64,000 nucleotides of DNA from NCBI GenBank assembly GCA_041751935.1, contig JBGSIA010000183.1, positions 1 to 64,000 of the forward strand, in the 5' to 3' direction. Under the pieces are notes generated by a model. The model worked only from the letters and a program-made list of their open reading frames with translations. It did no database searches and was not told where the DNA came from. The position numbers and the translations under genes are program-made. Below, one piece after another: positions 14,391 through 23,799 of the stretch (positions within the stretch are counted from its first letter, which is position 1; each line of letters begins with the position of its first letter). Source of the stretch: JBBSJZ01 sp041751935 (lineage in GTDB: Bacteria; Planctomycetota; Planctomycetia; Pirellulales; Pirellulaceae).

Positions 14391-16754
14391 TCATTCTCGA
14401 GTCTTCAGTACAGCGACAAGATCCAGCTCGTTAATGCGACGTTGCACGACCAACGCTGAGAGAACAGTCGCCACGATAACGACGCCTGATGCGAGTACGT
14501 AGGTGTTGCGGTGGACGACCAGCGGAATTCGATAGTTGTCCGTATCCAATCCACTGGTCAATGCAGCGGCCAAACCGAATCCGAGCAAGCATCCTACTGG
14601 AAGAGCAGCCAACGTCAGCAGCGAAATCTCTCCGAGCAGAACCAGCGAAACTTCTTGCCGCGTAAAGCCAACGACGCGCATGGTAGCCAAGTCGCGACTG
14701 CGTTCTGACAGCGAGATCCTTGCCGTGTTGTAGACGACACCGATGGCTATCACCGCGGCAAAAAAAACGAAGAATGATCGCATTACCAAAATATTCTCCG
14801 CTACCGTTTCTCGAAAACTCTGCAGCACCGCGTCCTTAATCGTCACTCCAGCGACACCGGGCCGAACTTCCAACTCATGAAAAACTTCATCAATACGATT
14901 GGCATCGACTCGCAAGAACGCGCCCGAGGCGACACTTGATTCTTTGAGCACTTTGTGCAGTTGGGACTTGTTCATATAAGCATTCAATCCGGCATACTCC
15001 TCGACCAGAGCAGTCACTTCCATGGTTACCGTGGGTCGCTTGTCCTCCAAGACTTCAATGGTTACCAGATCGCCTTGGCTGGCGCTAAGAAGTTCGGCCA
15101 ATTTGGTGTTGAGCATTAGCCCGTGCTCTGGCACACGGACCACTCGTTCTTGCTTATTCAGTAACCGGTACAACTGTGGATTCGGCTCCAATCCAATAAT
15201 TCCAATGCGCCGGGAGCGATTTTGAAAACTGATTCGCGTGGCGACCGAGCGAGTTGTTTCACTGTCCAGCACTCCGTCCAGGTGACTCATTTCGTACAAC
15301 ACGGAAGCCGTCGCTGGTTCGACAAACGTCACCGTCAAATCCTGGCGTTGTGCTTTTCTAAACTGAAACTCCATCATGTAGTTCATTGCGTCGAGCGAAA
15401 AGTTCCCCAGCACCATCACCGAGACTGCCATTGCGATTCCCAAAATCGAGAGGCTGGCTTTCAGCGGTTTGCGAGCGATGTTACGAACGATCATTCGCAG
15501 TTCCGGTGGCATCATCCGGCGAGGGCACACGCGTTCTAACAGCGTTGGTTGATAGCTCGGCGGAGGCTCCGGTCGCATCGCTTCTGCTGGTGGCAGCCGG
15601 ATTGCATCGCGGACGGAAAAGAACGTGCCCGCAATTCCGACCACTGTGGTTAAAACGACAGCGAGCACGACAGACAGTTCGTCGATGCGAAATTGCAATA
15701 CGGGGAACTTGTAGAAATCGCCATACATTTTTGTCATCCCGGACGCCATCCAAAATCCGAACAACGTTCCGATGATCGTTCCAGCGAAGGAGACGACCAG
15801 GACCATGTTCAAATAGTGAAAGCCAACTTCGAGATTGGTATAGCCGAACGCTTTGAGGGCTGCGATTTGCTCTCGCTGTTGGCTGATGATGCGTGAAACG
15901 ACGATATTCAACAAGAATGCCGCAACCGACAAGAAAATGGCGGGCGACATTACCGCCATGCTTCGCAACTGTCTCAATTCATCCGACAAATACTGATGCG
16001 ACAGTTGTTGACTGCGATCATAGGCGCCGACGCTGCCGTAGGGTTTGAGCAGTCTGTCCAGTTGTGAGATGACTTCATCCGAGTTGTTGTCATACGCCAG
16101 CTTAAGCGAGATGCTGTTAAAAGCACCGGTCATGTCGAACGCGGCTTCGAGATCGCTAGCGTTAATCCAAAAGATGCCAAAACGTTTGTTGTCGGGCATG
16201 ATACTGCCTGGTTGCACTTGCATCACGTATTCAGGAGACAAGGCGACACCAACAATTTTCAAGGTTTGACTTTTTCCGTTGATGATTGCCGTGACTTGAT
16301 CACCGGCGACAAAACCATGGGCGTCGGCAAATACTTCTGATACCAGAACCTCTCCGCTTCGCTGCGGTTCCAGCATCCGCCCTCGAGAAACGTAAACTTT
16401 GTTCAGTGCCGGCTCGCTCGATTCTGGAACAGAAATCAGTCTCGCGGTCGCTGGTTCATTCATCTCAGGAACGTCCAGCAGAACATCGTACACCAGTCGA
16501 GTTTCGACTGCCGCGACACCGGAAATTTTTCGGATACGTGGAATGATGGGATTTGGTGCGCGACGGGTTTCGGCAAACAAGTCCGCAAAACGAAACTCAC
16601 GATAAAAGTATTCTTTGCTCCAACGTAAAGATTCGTAAGCGCACATCGACATCACGAACGTCGCGACGCCCGCGGCGACCACCAGCAGTATCGCTAGCAC
16701 TTGGCCTTTCATTCGCATCAAATCGCGAATGAGTTTGAGGTCGAGTTTTCTCAC
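14391..16754 (-). CDS. FtsX-like ABC transporter permease
   Basis: A 787-residue permease with two FtsX-type halves. A first transmembrane segment near residues 17-40 is followed by a large periplasmic domain (about 45-260) and three membrane helices (about 265-375). A second segment near 430-450, another periplasmic domain (about 455-660) and three final helices complete the protein. This doubled layout is found in DevC/LolC-like permeases that extract lipids or peptides from the membrane rather than moving small solutes. It lies three bases after the ATPase gene and one base before the adaptor gene, so all three form one exporter. The start is GTG. Confidence 0.9.
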   Translation of the reverse strand: MRKLDLKLIRDLMRMKGQVLAILLVVAAGVATFVMSMCAYESLRWSKEYFYREFRFADLFAETRRAPNPIIPRIRKISGVAAVETRLVYDVLLDVPEMNEPATARLISVPESSEPALNKVYVSRGRMLEPQRSGEVLVSEVFADAHGFVAGDQVTAIINGKSQTLKIVGVALSPEYVMQVQPGSIMPDNKRFGIFWINASDLEAAFDMTGAFNSISLKLAYDNNSDEVISQLDRLLKPYGSVGAYDRSQQLSHQYLSDELRQLRSMAVMSPAIFLSVAAFLLNIVVSRIISQQREQIAALKAFGYTNLEVGFHYLNMVLVVSFAGTIIGTLFGFWMASGMTKMYGDFYKFPVLQFRIDELSVVLAVVLTTVVGIAGTFFSVRDAIRLPPAEAMRPEPPPSYQPTLLERVCPRRMMPPELRMIVRNIARKPLKASLSILGIAMAVSVMVLGNFSLDAMNYMMEFQFRKAQRQDLTVTFVEPATASVLYEMSHLDGVLDSETTRSVATRISFQNRSRRIGIIGLEPNPQLYRLLNKQERVVRVPEHGLMLNTKLAELLSASQGDLVTIEVLEDKRPTVTMEVTALVEEYAGLNAYMNKSQLHKVLKESSVASGAFLRVDANRIDEVFHELEVRPGVAGVTIKDAVLQSFRETVAENILVMRSFFVFFAAVIAIGVVYNTARISLSERSRDLATMRVVGFTRQEVSLVLLGEISLLTLAALPVGCLLGFGLAAALTSGLDTDNYRIPLVVHRNTYVLASGVVIVATVLSALVVQRRINELDLVAVLKTRE

Positions 16755-16757
16755 GGC

Positions 16758-17519
16758 TCACCACCGCAGTTGTTCGGTCGAGATTTTGCGCTGATTGATT
16801 TCTATGCCTGATATTTGGCCATCGGACAGCGAGATCACACGATCGGCCATTTGCGAGATCGCCGCGTTGTGAGTAATCACCGCCGTCGTTGTGCCAAGTT
16901 CGCGATTAATTCGTGAAATGGCCTCCAAAACGACAACGCCTGTTTCCACATCCAATGCGCCGGTAGGCTCGTCGCAAAGCAGTACGCGTGGTTTCTTAGC
17001 GATAGCGCGGGCAATTGCAACTCGTTGCTGTTCGCCGCCGGATAGTTGTGCCGGAAAATGATTGGCACGCTCCTTCATCCGCACCAGATCAAGTGCTTCC
17101 AGTGCGTTCATCGGAGCGTCGGCAATTTCGGTGATTAACTCAACGTTCTCTCTCGCGGTCAGACTGGGGATCAGGTTGTAGAACTGAAAAACAAAGCCAA
17201 CGTTTTCCCTCCGATAGTGAGTCAGCTCAGCGTCGGTGCTCGCGGTTAACTCTTTATCCAAATAGTAAACATTTCCCGACGTTGGCACATCGAGACCTCC
17301 GAGAATATTTAACAGCGTCGATTTACCGCTGCCCGACGCACCCAGCAGTACGACAAATTCATGGTCGTACAGTTCGAGTGAAACTCCACGCAACGCGTGT
17401 ACCTGAACTTCACCCATTTGGTAAATTTTGGCGACGTCGACGGCTCGGAAAACGGTTGTGCTCATCTCAGCACAATTAGATATCAAACTTGCTCGTTCGT
17501 CATCCGCCGTTTCAGGCAC
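16758..17519 (-). CDS. ABC transporter ATP-binding protein (LolD/MacB/DevA type)
   Basis: A 253-residue ATPase with Walker A GASGSGKST near residue 59, the Q-loop region FVFQFYNLIPSLTARENVEL, signature LSGGEQQRVAIARAI, Walker B VLLCDEPTGALD and the switch histidine in TAVITHN. The LTARENVEL and DEPTGALD wording is typical of the LolD/MacB/DevA subfamily. It energises the FtsX-like permease encoded next. The GTG start at 17519 has no clear ribosome binding site. An ATG at 17465 (MSTTVFRAVDVAK) would give the length usual for the family and may be the real start. Confidence 0.9.
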   Translation of the reverse strand: MPETADDERASLISNCAEMSTTVFRAVDVAKIYQMGEVQVHALRGVSLELYDHEFVVLLGASGSGKSTLLNILGGLDVPTSGNVYYLDKELTASTDAELTHYRRENVGFVFQFYNLIPSLTARENVELITEIADAPMNALEALDLVRMKERANHFPAQLSGGEQQRVAIARAIAKKPRVLLCDEPTGALDVETGVVVLEAISRINRELGTTTAVITHNAAISQMADRVISLSDGQISGIEINQRKISTEQLRW

Positions 17520-17675
17520 CGTCGGCTAAATGCCGTCGCCACTCGTTTTCCAACCGTTCCTTATTGAGAAAGAGATGTTTTGAGCCTAGCAATCGGGCTG
17601 GATTTTCTGGCGAGTCATTTGTTAGTACATCACCGTAGCCGTTACTTCATCTCCTGGCGGAAGCTCAGAACTCGC

Positions 17676-18104
17676 GTGAAACTCAGTCAAGTTCGTTGCC
17701 GATTCATGTGTTTGGTGCTCGTCGCAACCACCAGCGTCGGTTGCGTACGACGACGAATGACGGTGCGCACTAGCCCGCCAGGTGCGACGATCTCTATCGA
17801 TAATCAAGTAATCGGAACGGCTCCCGCAGCGACAAGTTTCGTTTATTATGGAACGCGAGAGATTCGAGTCGAGAAAGACGGGTATCGCACGGAGACGATT
17901 CGACGCAAGATTACACCGCCTTGGTATCAATTGCCTGGGATCGATTTTGTCGCTGAAACTCTCTGGCCTGGAGAGATCCGTGATGAAAGGATCATCGACG
18001 TGGAATTGGTTCCCGCCGAATTGCAACCGTCGCCCCAAGTGATCCAGCGAGCTGATGCGCTTCGTCAACAATCCCGCGCCGGCTTCGTCACTGCCCCTCG
18101 CTGA
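17676..18104 (+). CDS. PEGA-domain lipoprotein
   Basis: About 142 residues from the GTG at 17676. The N-terminus KLSQVRCRFMCLVLVATTSVGC is a lipoprotein signal peptide with a lipobox cysteine near residue 23. A PEGA domain follows (about 27-75), with SPPGATISIDNQVIG and the PEGA-like EIRVEKDGYRTET strands. These small beta domains occur in surface and S-layer-linked proteins. A longer frame from TTG 17580 would bury the signal peptide 40 residues in, so I reject it. The last 50 bases overlap the next gene in another frame, suggesting coupled expression. Confidence 0.78.
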   Translation: MKLSQVRCRFMCLVLVATTSVGCVRRRMTVRTSPPGATISIDNQVIGTAPAATSFVYYGTREIRVEKDGYRTETIRRKITPPWYQLPGIDFVAETLWPGEIRDERIIDVELVPAELQPSPQVIQRADALRQQSRAGFVTAPR

Positions 18105-20706
18105 TTCGCGGGAAAGTCGAATACTCAGCATTAAACGCACCAGTCGATTGACACTTGCGTTGGCAAATGCCGCTGGACCAGCGGCCATCTTGGGACTGTT
18201 TCTACCGTCACTGCTGGGATTCTCCCAGCTTGCTTTCCGAGACGTTGGGCACTTCTACACACCGCTGTATGGCTATGTCGCCGAGCGAACTCATGAGCAA
18301 TGGCTTCCGCTATGGAACCCGCTGGATCAAACCGGAATTCCGCTCGTTGGCGAAACGACAACCGCTGTCCTTTATCCGCTTCGATACCTCGTGTACTCAC
18401 TGCCGTTGACGACGGACACAGCGCTAGTTTGGTACATCGTGCTCCATTTGTTGGTGGCAAGTGTCACAGCCCAGTGGGCTGCGTGGTGCTGTGGCTCATC
18501 GCGAGCTAGCGCTATGATTGCCGGAGTCATTTACCCGCTCTCGGGTAGTGTCCTTTTCTTGTACAGCAATCCACCATTCTTAGTCGCTGCGGCTTGGTTG
18601 CCCCTGGTGATTGGTATTTGCTTCAGAACTCGAGCGATGGATCGTCGCTGGTGTGTAGTCATCCAATCACTTGCACTGTCGTTGATGGTTCTAGGTGGGG
18701 ATCCGCAAACTGCGCTGCATGCAGTGATGATTTCCGCAGTGATCATTATTGCTTTCGCTTGGTTGCGAGAGTATCGCAAGGCCGTCGATCGAGGAACTGT
18801 CTTGGTCGCGTCGTGTGTGGCGGCGTTGTTGATGACGTGCCCCCAGATTGTCGCTTCGATGGATTGGAGTCGGCAAAGTTATCGCGTGTTGAACGACGAG
18901 ACCCAGTTGTATTTCTTGCAGCCACCCCGTTCGTCGTTACAGAACGATGCGCTGGAGTACTCCGTGGCACCTTGGGCATTGATTGAGCTTGTCACTCCTG
19001 CTGCTTGGGGCGATCTTTTTCCAATCAATCGCCGCCTGAGCACCTTGATACCTGAGGAGAGAAAGTTATGGACCCAAAGCTTGTATGCCGGAATGTTTTC
19101 GGTGTTAGGTTTGCTGATTGCCACCCGTCGTCGGCAGAACCGATGGTTTATTTTCTTGGTGGCAATGAGTGTGCTGTTGGTGTTGGGGCATTTTGGTTTA
19201 GGGGCGCTCTTGCGGAACATTTCGCCGCAATTTTCTAATGTCGGCTCGGCGGTAGGCGGTGCGTATTGGTGGTTGTATCACTTCTTTCCAGGCTACGACT
19301 CGTTCCGCTATCCAGCAAAGTGGTTGCCGTTTTTGTCGATTGGCTTAGCAATCCTTGCATCCAGTGGACTAGATCGTTCCTCGCGTTCGAGGTTTGCGTT
19401 TCCTAAACGAGTCGTCGTCTCGCTGGCGATTTCACTGCTGATACTATTTGCGGGCGTTTGCTTGCTGCGTTTTTTTTGGCAGCCAACGGGACGTTTACCC
19501 ACTGACCGCTTTTGGGGCCCGCTTGATGTTTTTGGTGGCTTAGCGATTGTCCAAATATCGCTTGTCCATTCCAGCGTCGTTCTGGGGCTGATTTTGTGGG
19601 CCAAGCGGCGATTGGGTACTGCCCGGCATCGAGATCTTTATGTTGCAGCGATCATCTTGTTAGCAGCTTTCGATTTGGCGTTGGCGGCGCGTCAATGGAT
19701 CGGCACCGTCGATTCAGCGGCTTTGCACCAAGTGATGAGCAGCACTCAACGGATGGAAACGGCACATCGATGGCTGCGCACACAATCTGGCGGCGGATTT
19801 CCGATGGAGTGGCGCCGAACATCGAGTGACTTGCGGATGCTCGAGGTCGAAGCAAGCCAACGCGATGCCTGGTTCGGGCGTTGGCACTTAAAGGATCGTC
19901 AAGCCGTATTCAACAACATGACTTCCATTCGCAGCAGCGCCATCGAGCGATTTTGGCAAGCGACGGACGACGTTTCTCGAAATTCAACCACCGATGAAAC
20001 GCGAGTCCTGTGGCGAAATATTCGTGAATGGCTGGCGATCGATGCTACGCTTTTATCCTCCGACAAAAGTCGCACCCTCACGATTGATGGGACGACGTTA
20101 CAACTCGCTCAAGTCCAGCGGCATGCTTATCGTCCACAACCTTCAACTGTGCAGTTTTTCACGTCGTGGAGACAGCAGCCCGTTGCCAACAACACGCGGC
20201 GCGAGATGGCTTTGATTTTGCGAGAGTTAAAGGATTCTCACGAGCCGATCTGTTACAGCGACGAGTTTTTGGAATTCTCGCAGAGAGCCTCCGACGACGA
20301 TAGCATCATGCACGAGCAGGTGGTTCACGACGGTGTGGAGTCTGTGGAAGTACTGCTGCAAAACTCGCAGGCCGTGTTGATCGTTCGACCGCAATTACAG
20401 GACGGGAATTGGCACGCAACGTTGCTTTCGCTTGCTGATCACACACGTCAACCCGCAGCGGTTCATAGCGTGGATTTGCTCAAGCAAGGCGTCATTGTGC
20501 CGCCGGGGAATTGGAAAGTTGCAATCGAATACCGACCTAAATGGCTTGTTGGTTTGTCGTTCGTTTCAGCCGTTGCTTGGATCTACTGGTTCGTTTCTGT
20601 CGGCCACGTGTGGTATCGTTCCAGACTCAACAAGTTGCGTTTGGTGGCTAATCCGCCAGGAGCGCTGAAGCCACAAAGTTTACCGTCGGAGCCGACAACG
20701 CGATGA
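18055..20706 (+). CDS. YfhO-like polytopic membrane protein
   Basis: An 883-residue inner-membrane protein. About a dozen hydrophobic segments fill residues 35 to about 560, and a large extracytoplasmic region follows before a last membrane segment near 845-865. The early FRDVGHFYTPLYGYVAER and WNPLDQTGIPLVGETTTAVLYPL segments match the YfhO/GT-C-like family. Members are thought to add sugars to cell-wall polymers using lipid-linked donors; that role is family knowledge, not shown here. The start overlaps the PEGA gene by 50 bases. Its last 124 bases overlap the ogt gene on the other strand. Confidence 0.82.
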   Translation: MRFVNNPAPASSLPLADSRESRILSIKRTSRLTLALANAAGPAAILGLFLPSLLGFSQLAFRDVGHFYTPLYGYVAERTHEQWLPLWNPLDQTGIPLVGETTTAVLYPLRYLVYSLPLTTDTALVWYIVLHLLVASVTAQWAAWCCGSSRASAMIAGVIYPLSGSVLFLYSNPPFLVAAAWLPLVIGICFRTRAMDRRWCVVIQSLALSLMVLGGDPQTALHAVMISAVIIIAFAWLREYRKAVDRGTVLVASCVAALLMTCPQIVASMDWSRQSYRVLNDETQLYFLQPPRSSLQNDALEYSVAPWALIELVTPAAWGDLFPINRRLSTLIPEERKLWTQSLYAGMFSVLGLLIATRRRQNRWFIFLVAMSVLLVLGHFGLGALLRNISPQFSNVGSAVGGAYWWLYHFFPGYDSFRYPAKWLPFLSIGLAILASSGLDRSSRSRFAFPKRVVVSLAISLLILFAGVCLLRFFWQPTGRLPTDRFWGPLDVFGGLAIVQISLVHSSVVLGLILWAKRRLGTARHRDLYVAAIILLAAFDLALAARQWIGTVDSAALHQVMSSTQRMETAHRWLRTQSGGGFPMEWRRTSSDLRMLEVEASQRDAWFGRWHLKDRQAVFNNMTSIRSSAIERFWQATDDVSRNSTTDETRVLWRNIREWLAIDATLLSSDKSRTLTIDGTTLQLAQVQRHAYRPQPSTVQFFTSWRQQPVANNTRREMALILRELKDSHEPICYSDEFLEFSQRASDDDSIMHEQVVHDGVESVEVLLQNSQAVLIVRPQLQDGNWHATLLSLADHTRQPAAVHSVDLLKQGVIVPPGNWKVAIEYRPKWLVGLSFVSAVAWIYWFVSVGHVWYRSRLNKLRLVANPPGALKPQSLPSEPTTR

Positions 20707-21116
20707 CAGGGAATGATAATCGGGACGCGATTGCGGGACATTGCCGAGCCGACGGCGCGACTTGCACCGTGACTGCCCACTACGGTGGCGAGTTGGCCGT
20801 AGGTAACTGTTTCGCCGACAGGAATTGCGCGGCATGCTGCGTAGACTCGACGCGTGAATGGTGTCAAAGTCGACTCATCTATCTTGACGTCCGAAAACGA
20901 CTGCTGGCCATTTTGGAAGTATTCGTCGAGCATCTCGTCAAGTTCGACTGCGCAACCGAACGAAAGGCTTTGGTCTTTGTCGCGAGAACAGTCCTCGTCG
21001 CTATGAGCCCAAGTGAGTCGATGCAATCCGAATTCGTTCCATTTTGAATGCAGCGTGCCGACCGGCGTGAGGTGCGATGCAACGAAAGTGATGGTTGCTG
21101 ATTGGGTCTGGATCAT
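20583..21116 (-). CDS. ogt: Methylated-DNA-protein cysteine methyltransferase
   Basis: A 177-residue DNA repair protein that removes O6-alkyl groups from guanine by transferring them to its own cysteine. The C-terminal domain is complete: FTRRVYAACRAIPVGETVTYGQ, SRAVGSAMSRNRVPIIIPCHRV with the acceptor cysteine in PCHR, and GFSAPGGLATKRNLLSLE. The N-terminal half is short and divergent, as in Ogt rather than Ada. The ATG overlaps the fmt stop by four bases, making it the third gene of a def-fmt-ogt operon. Its 3' end runs 124 bases into the yfhO-like gene on the opposite strand, and both C-termini look genuine. Confidence 0.92.
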   Translation of the reverse strand: MIQTQSATITFVASHLTPVGTLHSKWNEFGLHRLTWAHSDEDCSRDKDQSLSFGCAVELDEMLDEYFQNGQQSFSDVKIDESTLTPFTRRVYAACRAIPVGETVTYGQLATVVGSHGASRAVGSAMSRNRVPIIIPCHRVVGSDGKLCGFSAPGGLATKRNLLSLERYHTWPTETNQ

Positions 21117-22105
21117 GTGCTAAGCCTTTGCATTGGACCAACAATTGACTGGTATCCGCAACGAAACTCTCGACCTGTCATCTCACGCTTTCCAGCAGGC
21201 TGAAGACGCTCGATACGTACCGCGCCGCTGGACGTGACCACATCCAATTCGCTTCCAGGAAGAATCTCGCCTACGTTGTCCGACCTGGGAACGTCGTTAT
21301 CTAAAATAGTGACCTGTTTTATCGCGATGCGAAGCGGTGGCTTCCCTTCGCTGACGACCAGATGCGTGTAGGCGATTGGCCAGGGCTGCAGGGCACGCAC
21401 TTGGCAATCGATGTGACGTGATGACTTTGTGAAGTCGATCTCGCCGTCGGTTTTTTGTAATCGCGGTGCCTTGCTGACACGGGTTGGGTCTTGAGGTCGG
21501 CCAATTGGCGAAACACCATCCCAGTCACTGAGCGTCTCGATTGCTGAAAGCGTGGCGGAAATACCAAGTTGTGACAACCGTGACTCCAGTTCACCCGCAG
21601 TTTCCTGAACACCAATGGGAGTTTCGCTCGTGGCCAGGATCGGTCCGCCATCGAGTCTCGGCGTCATGTGAATCACGGTCACGCCGGTAGCGGTGTCGCC
21701 GGAAAGGACAGACCATTGCACCGGAGCAGCGCCTCGGTACTCCGGTAGAAGCGAGCCGTGCAGATTGATTCCGCCGAGCGTTGTCGATCGTAAAGCTTCG
21801 GGTTTAAGTATTTGTCCATAGTCGCACACGACAAGCAGCATCGCTTTTTCAGCAACCAGTCGCTCAATAGCCTGGGGGTCGTTGATGCTAGGTGGATCGA
21901 AGATCGGCAATCCATTATCTTCGGCCCATTGGCGTACCGGCCCAGGCGGTACCGAGCCGCGACTTTTCACTGCTGGTTGTGGCCGCGTGACGACGAGTGT
22001 TGCATCGTACCCAGCCGCAAGGATCGCAGCAAAGGTGGGTACCGCAAACGGTCCGGTGCCCATCAAGATCACTCGCAGCGGGTGTGGCGTTTTTTTGTTC
22101 AACAA
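21113..22105 (-). CDS. fmt: Methionyl-tRNA formyltransferase
   Basis: About 330 residues. It transfers a formyl group from 10-formyl-THF to initiator Met-tRNA. Family features are VILMGTGPFAVPTF at the N-terminus, NLHGSLLPEYRGAAPVQW with the catalytic region, TGVTVIHMTPRLDGGPIL, and the C-terminal tRNA-binding domain around RALQPWPIAYT. I start it at the TTG at 22105, which has GGAGA seven bases upstream and lies just after the def stop. The longer ATG frame from 22150 would overlap def by 32 bases and add non-conserved residues. The adjacent TTG at 22102 is equally possible. Confidence 0.92.
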   Translation of the reverse strand: MLNKKTPHPLRVILMGTGPFAVPTFAAILAAGYDATLVVTRPQPAVKSRGSVPPGPVRQWAEDNGLPIFDPPSINDPQAIERLVAEKAMLLVVCDYGQILKPEALRSTTLGGINLHGSLLPEYRGAAPVQWSVLSGDTATGVTVIHMTPRLDGGPILATSETPIGVQETAGELESRLSQLGISATLSAIETLSDWDGVSPIGRPQDPTRVSKAPRLQKTDGEIDFTKSSRHIDCQVRALQPWPIAYTHLVVSEGKPPLRIAIKQVTILDNDVPRSDNVGEILPGSELDVVTSSGAVRIERLQPAGKREMTGREFRCGYQSIVGPMQRLST

Positions 22106-22118
22106 ATCGCTTCTCCAG

Positions 22119-22703
22119 CTACGAGTACTTTTCTTGCCATTGCATCGCACGAGCTACTAATTCCTCGTCACTAGGAATGGAGCCCGACGATTGACGCGAG
22201 CGAAAATCCGTGACCAGTTCGTCGACGGCAACCTCAATATCGCGAATTGCTTCGACGGACATGCGATCGAAAAACAATACGCCATCCAAGTGATCATTTT
22301 CATGTTGCAGCACGCGTGAGAGAAAATCGTCTACCTCGCGTTCGATTGGGTTTCCCGACAAATCGTACGCGCTCAAGCAAATCGTTTTGGGGCGTTTAAC
22401 CATTCCGTAAATCCCAGGCAAACTCAGACAACCTTCCTGCGCCGCCTCGTTGCCTTTAGGGAGTTGCAATTCTGGATTGATGAGCACCAATTCTTCGCCC
22501 TCGTCGCGAACGCCAGCCGGGTTAGCAACGAAGATCCGCAGTGGAATGTCGACTTGGTTGGCAGCCAGCCCGACGCCCTCGGCTTCGTACATCATTTCGA
22601 GCATTTCTGCGGCAATGTCCTTCAATGCCTTGTCGACTCGCCGAATCGGCTTGCTGCGGATACGAAGCGTCGGATGCGGGTAGCGAATTATCGAGAGCGG
22701 CAT
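22119..22703 (-). CDS. def: Peptide deformylase
   Basis: A 194-residue metalloenzyme that removes the N-formyl group from nascent proteins. All three active-site motifs are present: GVGLAANQVDI (GxGxAAxQ) near residue 41, QEGCLSLP (EGCLS) near residue 90, and QHENDHLDG (HExDH) near residue 135, which supply the Cys and two His metal ligands. It is the first gene of def-fmt-ogt, a natural pairing since Fmt makes and Def removes the formyl group. It is divergent from mch across a short gap that must hold both promoters. Confidence 0.95.
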   Translation of the reverse strand: MPLSIIRYPHPTLRIRSKPIRRVDKALKDIAAEMLEMMYEAEGVGLAANQVDIPLRIFVANPAGVRDEGEELVLINPELQLPKGNEAAQEGCLSLPGIYGMVKRPKTICLSAYDLSGNPIEREVDDFLSRVLQHENDHLDGVLFFDRMSVEAIRDIEVAVDELVTDFRSRQSSGSIPSDEELVARAMQWQEKYS

Positions 22704-22813
22704 GGAGTATGATGATGAATCGAAGGTAGAGTAACGTCGGTAACCCTATGCTAAGGCACTTCTCAGCTACTGACCACTGGACAATCGATGCGACTTCGGG
22801 GACGCTTTGGAAC

Positions 22814-23788
22814 ATGATCAATAATCGAGCAACCAGACTTTTCGACGACGCGTGGTCCAGCGCTGACGCGTTGCGAATTCGTTGTTCGCACGTCACAGGA
22901 GCCCGAATTCTCGATGCGGGTGCGGGTACGTCCGCTAGTCCGCACCGCGGTTCGCTCAGTGGTGGGCTTGTCCTGGCGAAACTGTGTCTCGCCGATCAGG
23001 CCTGTGTTTCGCTTAGCCCTCGAGTGCCCGTCGCAGATCACGAATCGATCGGCTGTGATTGGGACGTCGTCGTGCGAACGGATTCGCCACTGGTTGCCTG
23101 TCTGGGTTCCCAATACGCTGGTTGGCCAATCTCCGCGGGCGATTATTTCGCAATGGCTAGCGGTCCAATGCGATTGATTCGTGGTCGAGAAGAGATGTTG
23201 CTGCACCTCAGTCTGAGCGAAGCCTGTGATCTCGCGGTCGGAGTATTGGAGAGTGAAGCCCTACCAACGGCGGAAGTGATTGAGATGATCGCCTCAGAAT
23301 GCGGTGTGAATTGCGAGAACTTGGCGATCGCCGTCGCCCCCAGCACATCGATAGCTGGTAGCGTGCAAGTGGTTGCCCGAAGTGTTGAAACGGCGATGCA
23401 CAAATTGCACGCCTTGTCGTTCGATGTCACCAAGATTGTTTCGGCCGCTGGAGCCGCCCCACTTCCTCCGCCAGCAAAGACAGGCAAAACAGTCCTCGGC
23501 ATCGGTCGCACCAACGACGCGATATTGTACGGCGGTCGTGTGACGTTGTGGGTCGATTGTACCGATGAAGAAATTCAGTCGGTGATTGCCAACGTTCCGA
23601 GCCGATCATCCAAGGATTATGGTCGTCCGTTCGCGGAAGTCTTTAAGGATTACGGATACGACTTCTACAAAGTCGACCCGCTGTTATTTAGTCCCGCTGT
23701 GGTGACGATGCATAACCTACAATCGGGTCGGACTTGGCAGAGTGGTCAAGTCGACTTGGCTGTGATGCGACAATCGTTCCTCGTGTAG
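22814..23788 (+). CDS. mch: Methenyl-tetrahydromethanopterin cyclohydrolase
   Basis: About 324 residues, the usual size. Mch interconverts methenyl- and formyl-H4MPT in archaeal methanogenesis and in bacterial formaldehyde oxidation. The C-terminal half carries strong family blocks: IGRTNDAILYGG and FAEVFKDYGYDFYKVDPLLF, then SPAVVTMHNL. The N-terminal half has DAGAGTSASPHRGSLSGGL and QYAGWPIS. The ATG at 22814 gives the family length; an upstream ATG at 22748 would add 22 poorly conserved residues. It heads an operon with an ATP-grasp ligase and an OleC-like enzyme. H4MPT genes are known in planctomycetes. Confidence 0.93.
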   Translation: MINNRATRLFDDAWSSADALRIRCSHVTGARILDAGAGTSASPHRGSLSGGLVLAKLCLADQACVSLSPRVPVADHESIGCDWDVVVRTDSPLVACLGSQYAGWPISAGDYFAMASGPMRLIRGREEMLLHLSLSEACDLAVGVLESEALPTAEVIEMIASECGVNCENLAIAVAPSTSIAGSVQVVARSVETAMHKLHALSFDVTKIVSAAGAAPLPPPAKTGKTVLGIGRTNDAILYGGRVTLWVDCTDEEIQSVIANVPSRSSKDYGRPFAEVFKDYGYDFYKVDPLLFSPAVVTMHNLQSGRTWQSGQVDLAVMRQSFLV

Positions 23789-23799
23789 AGTCTCGACAC

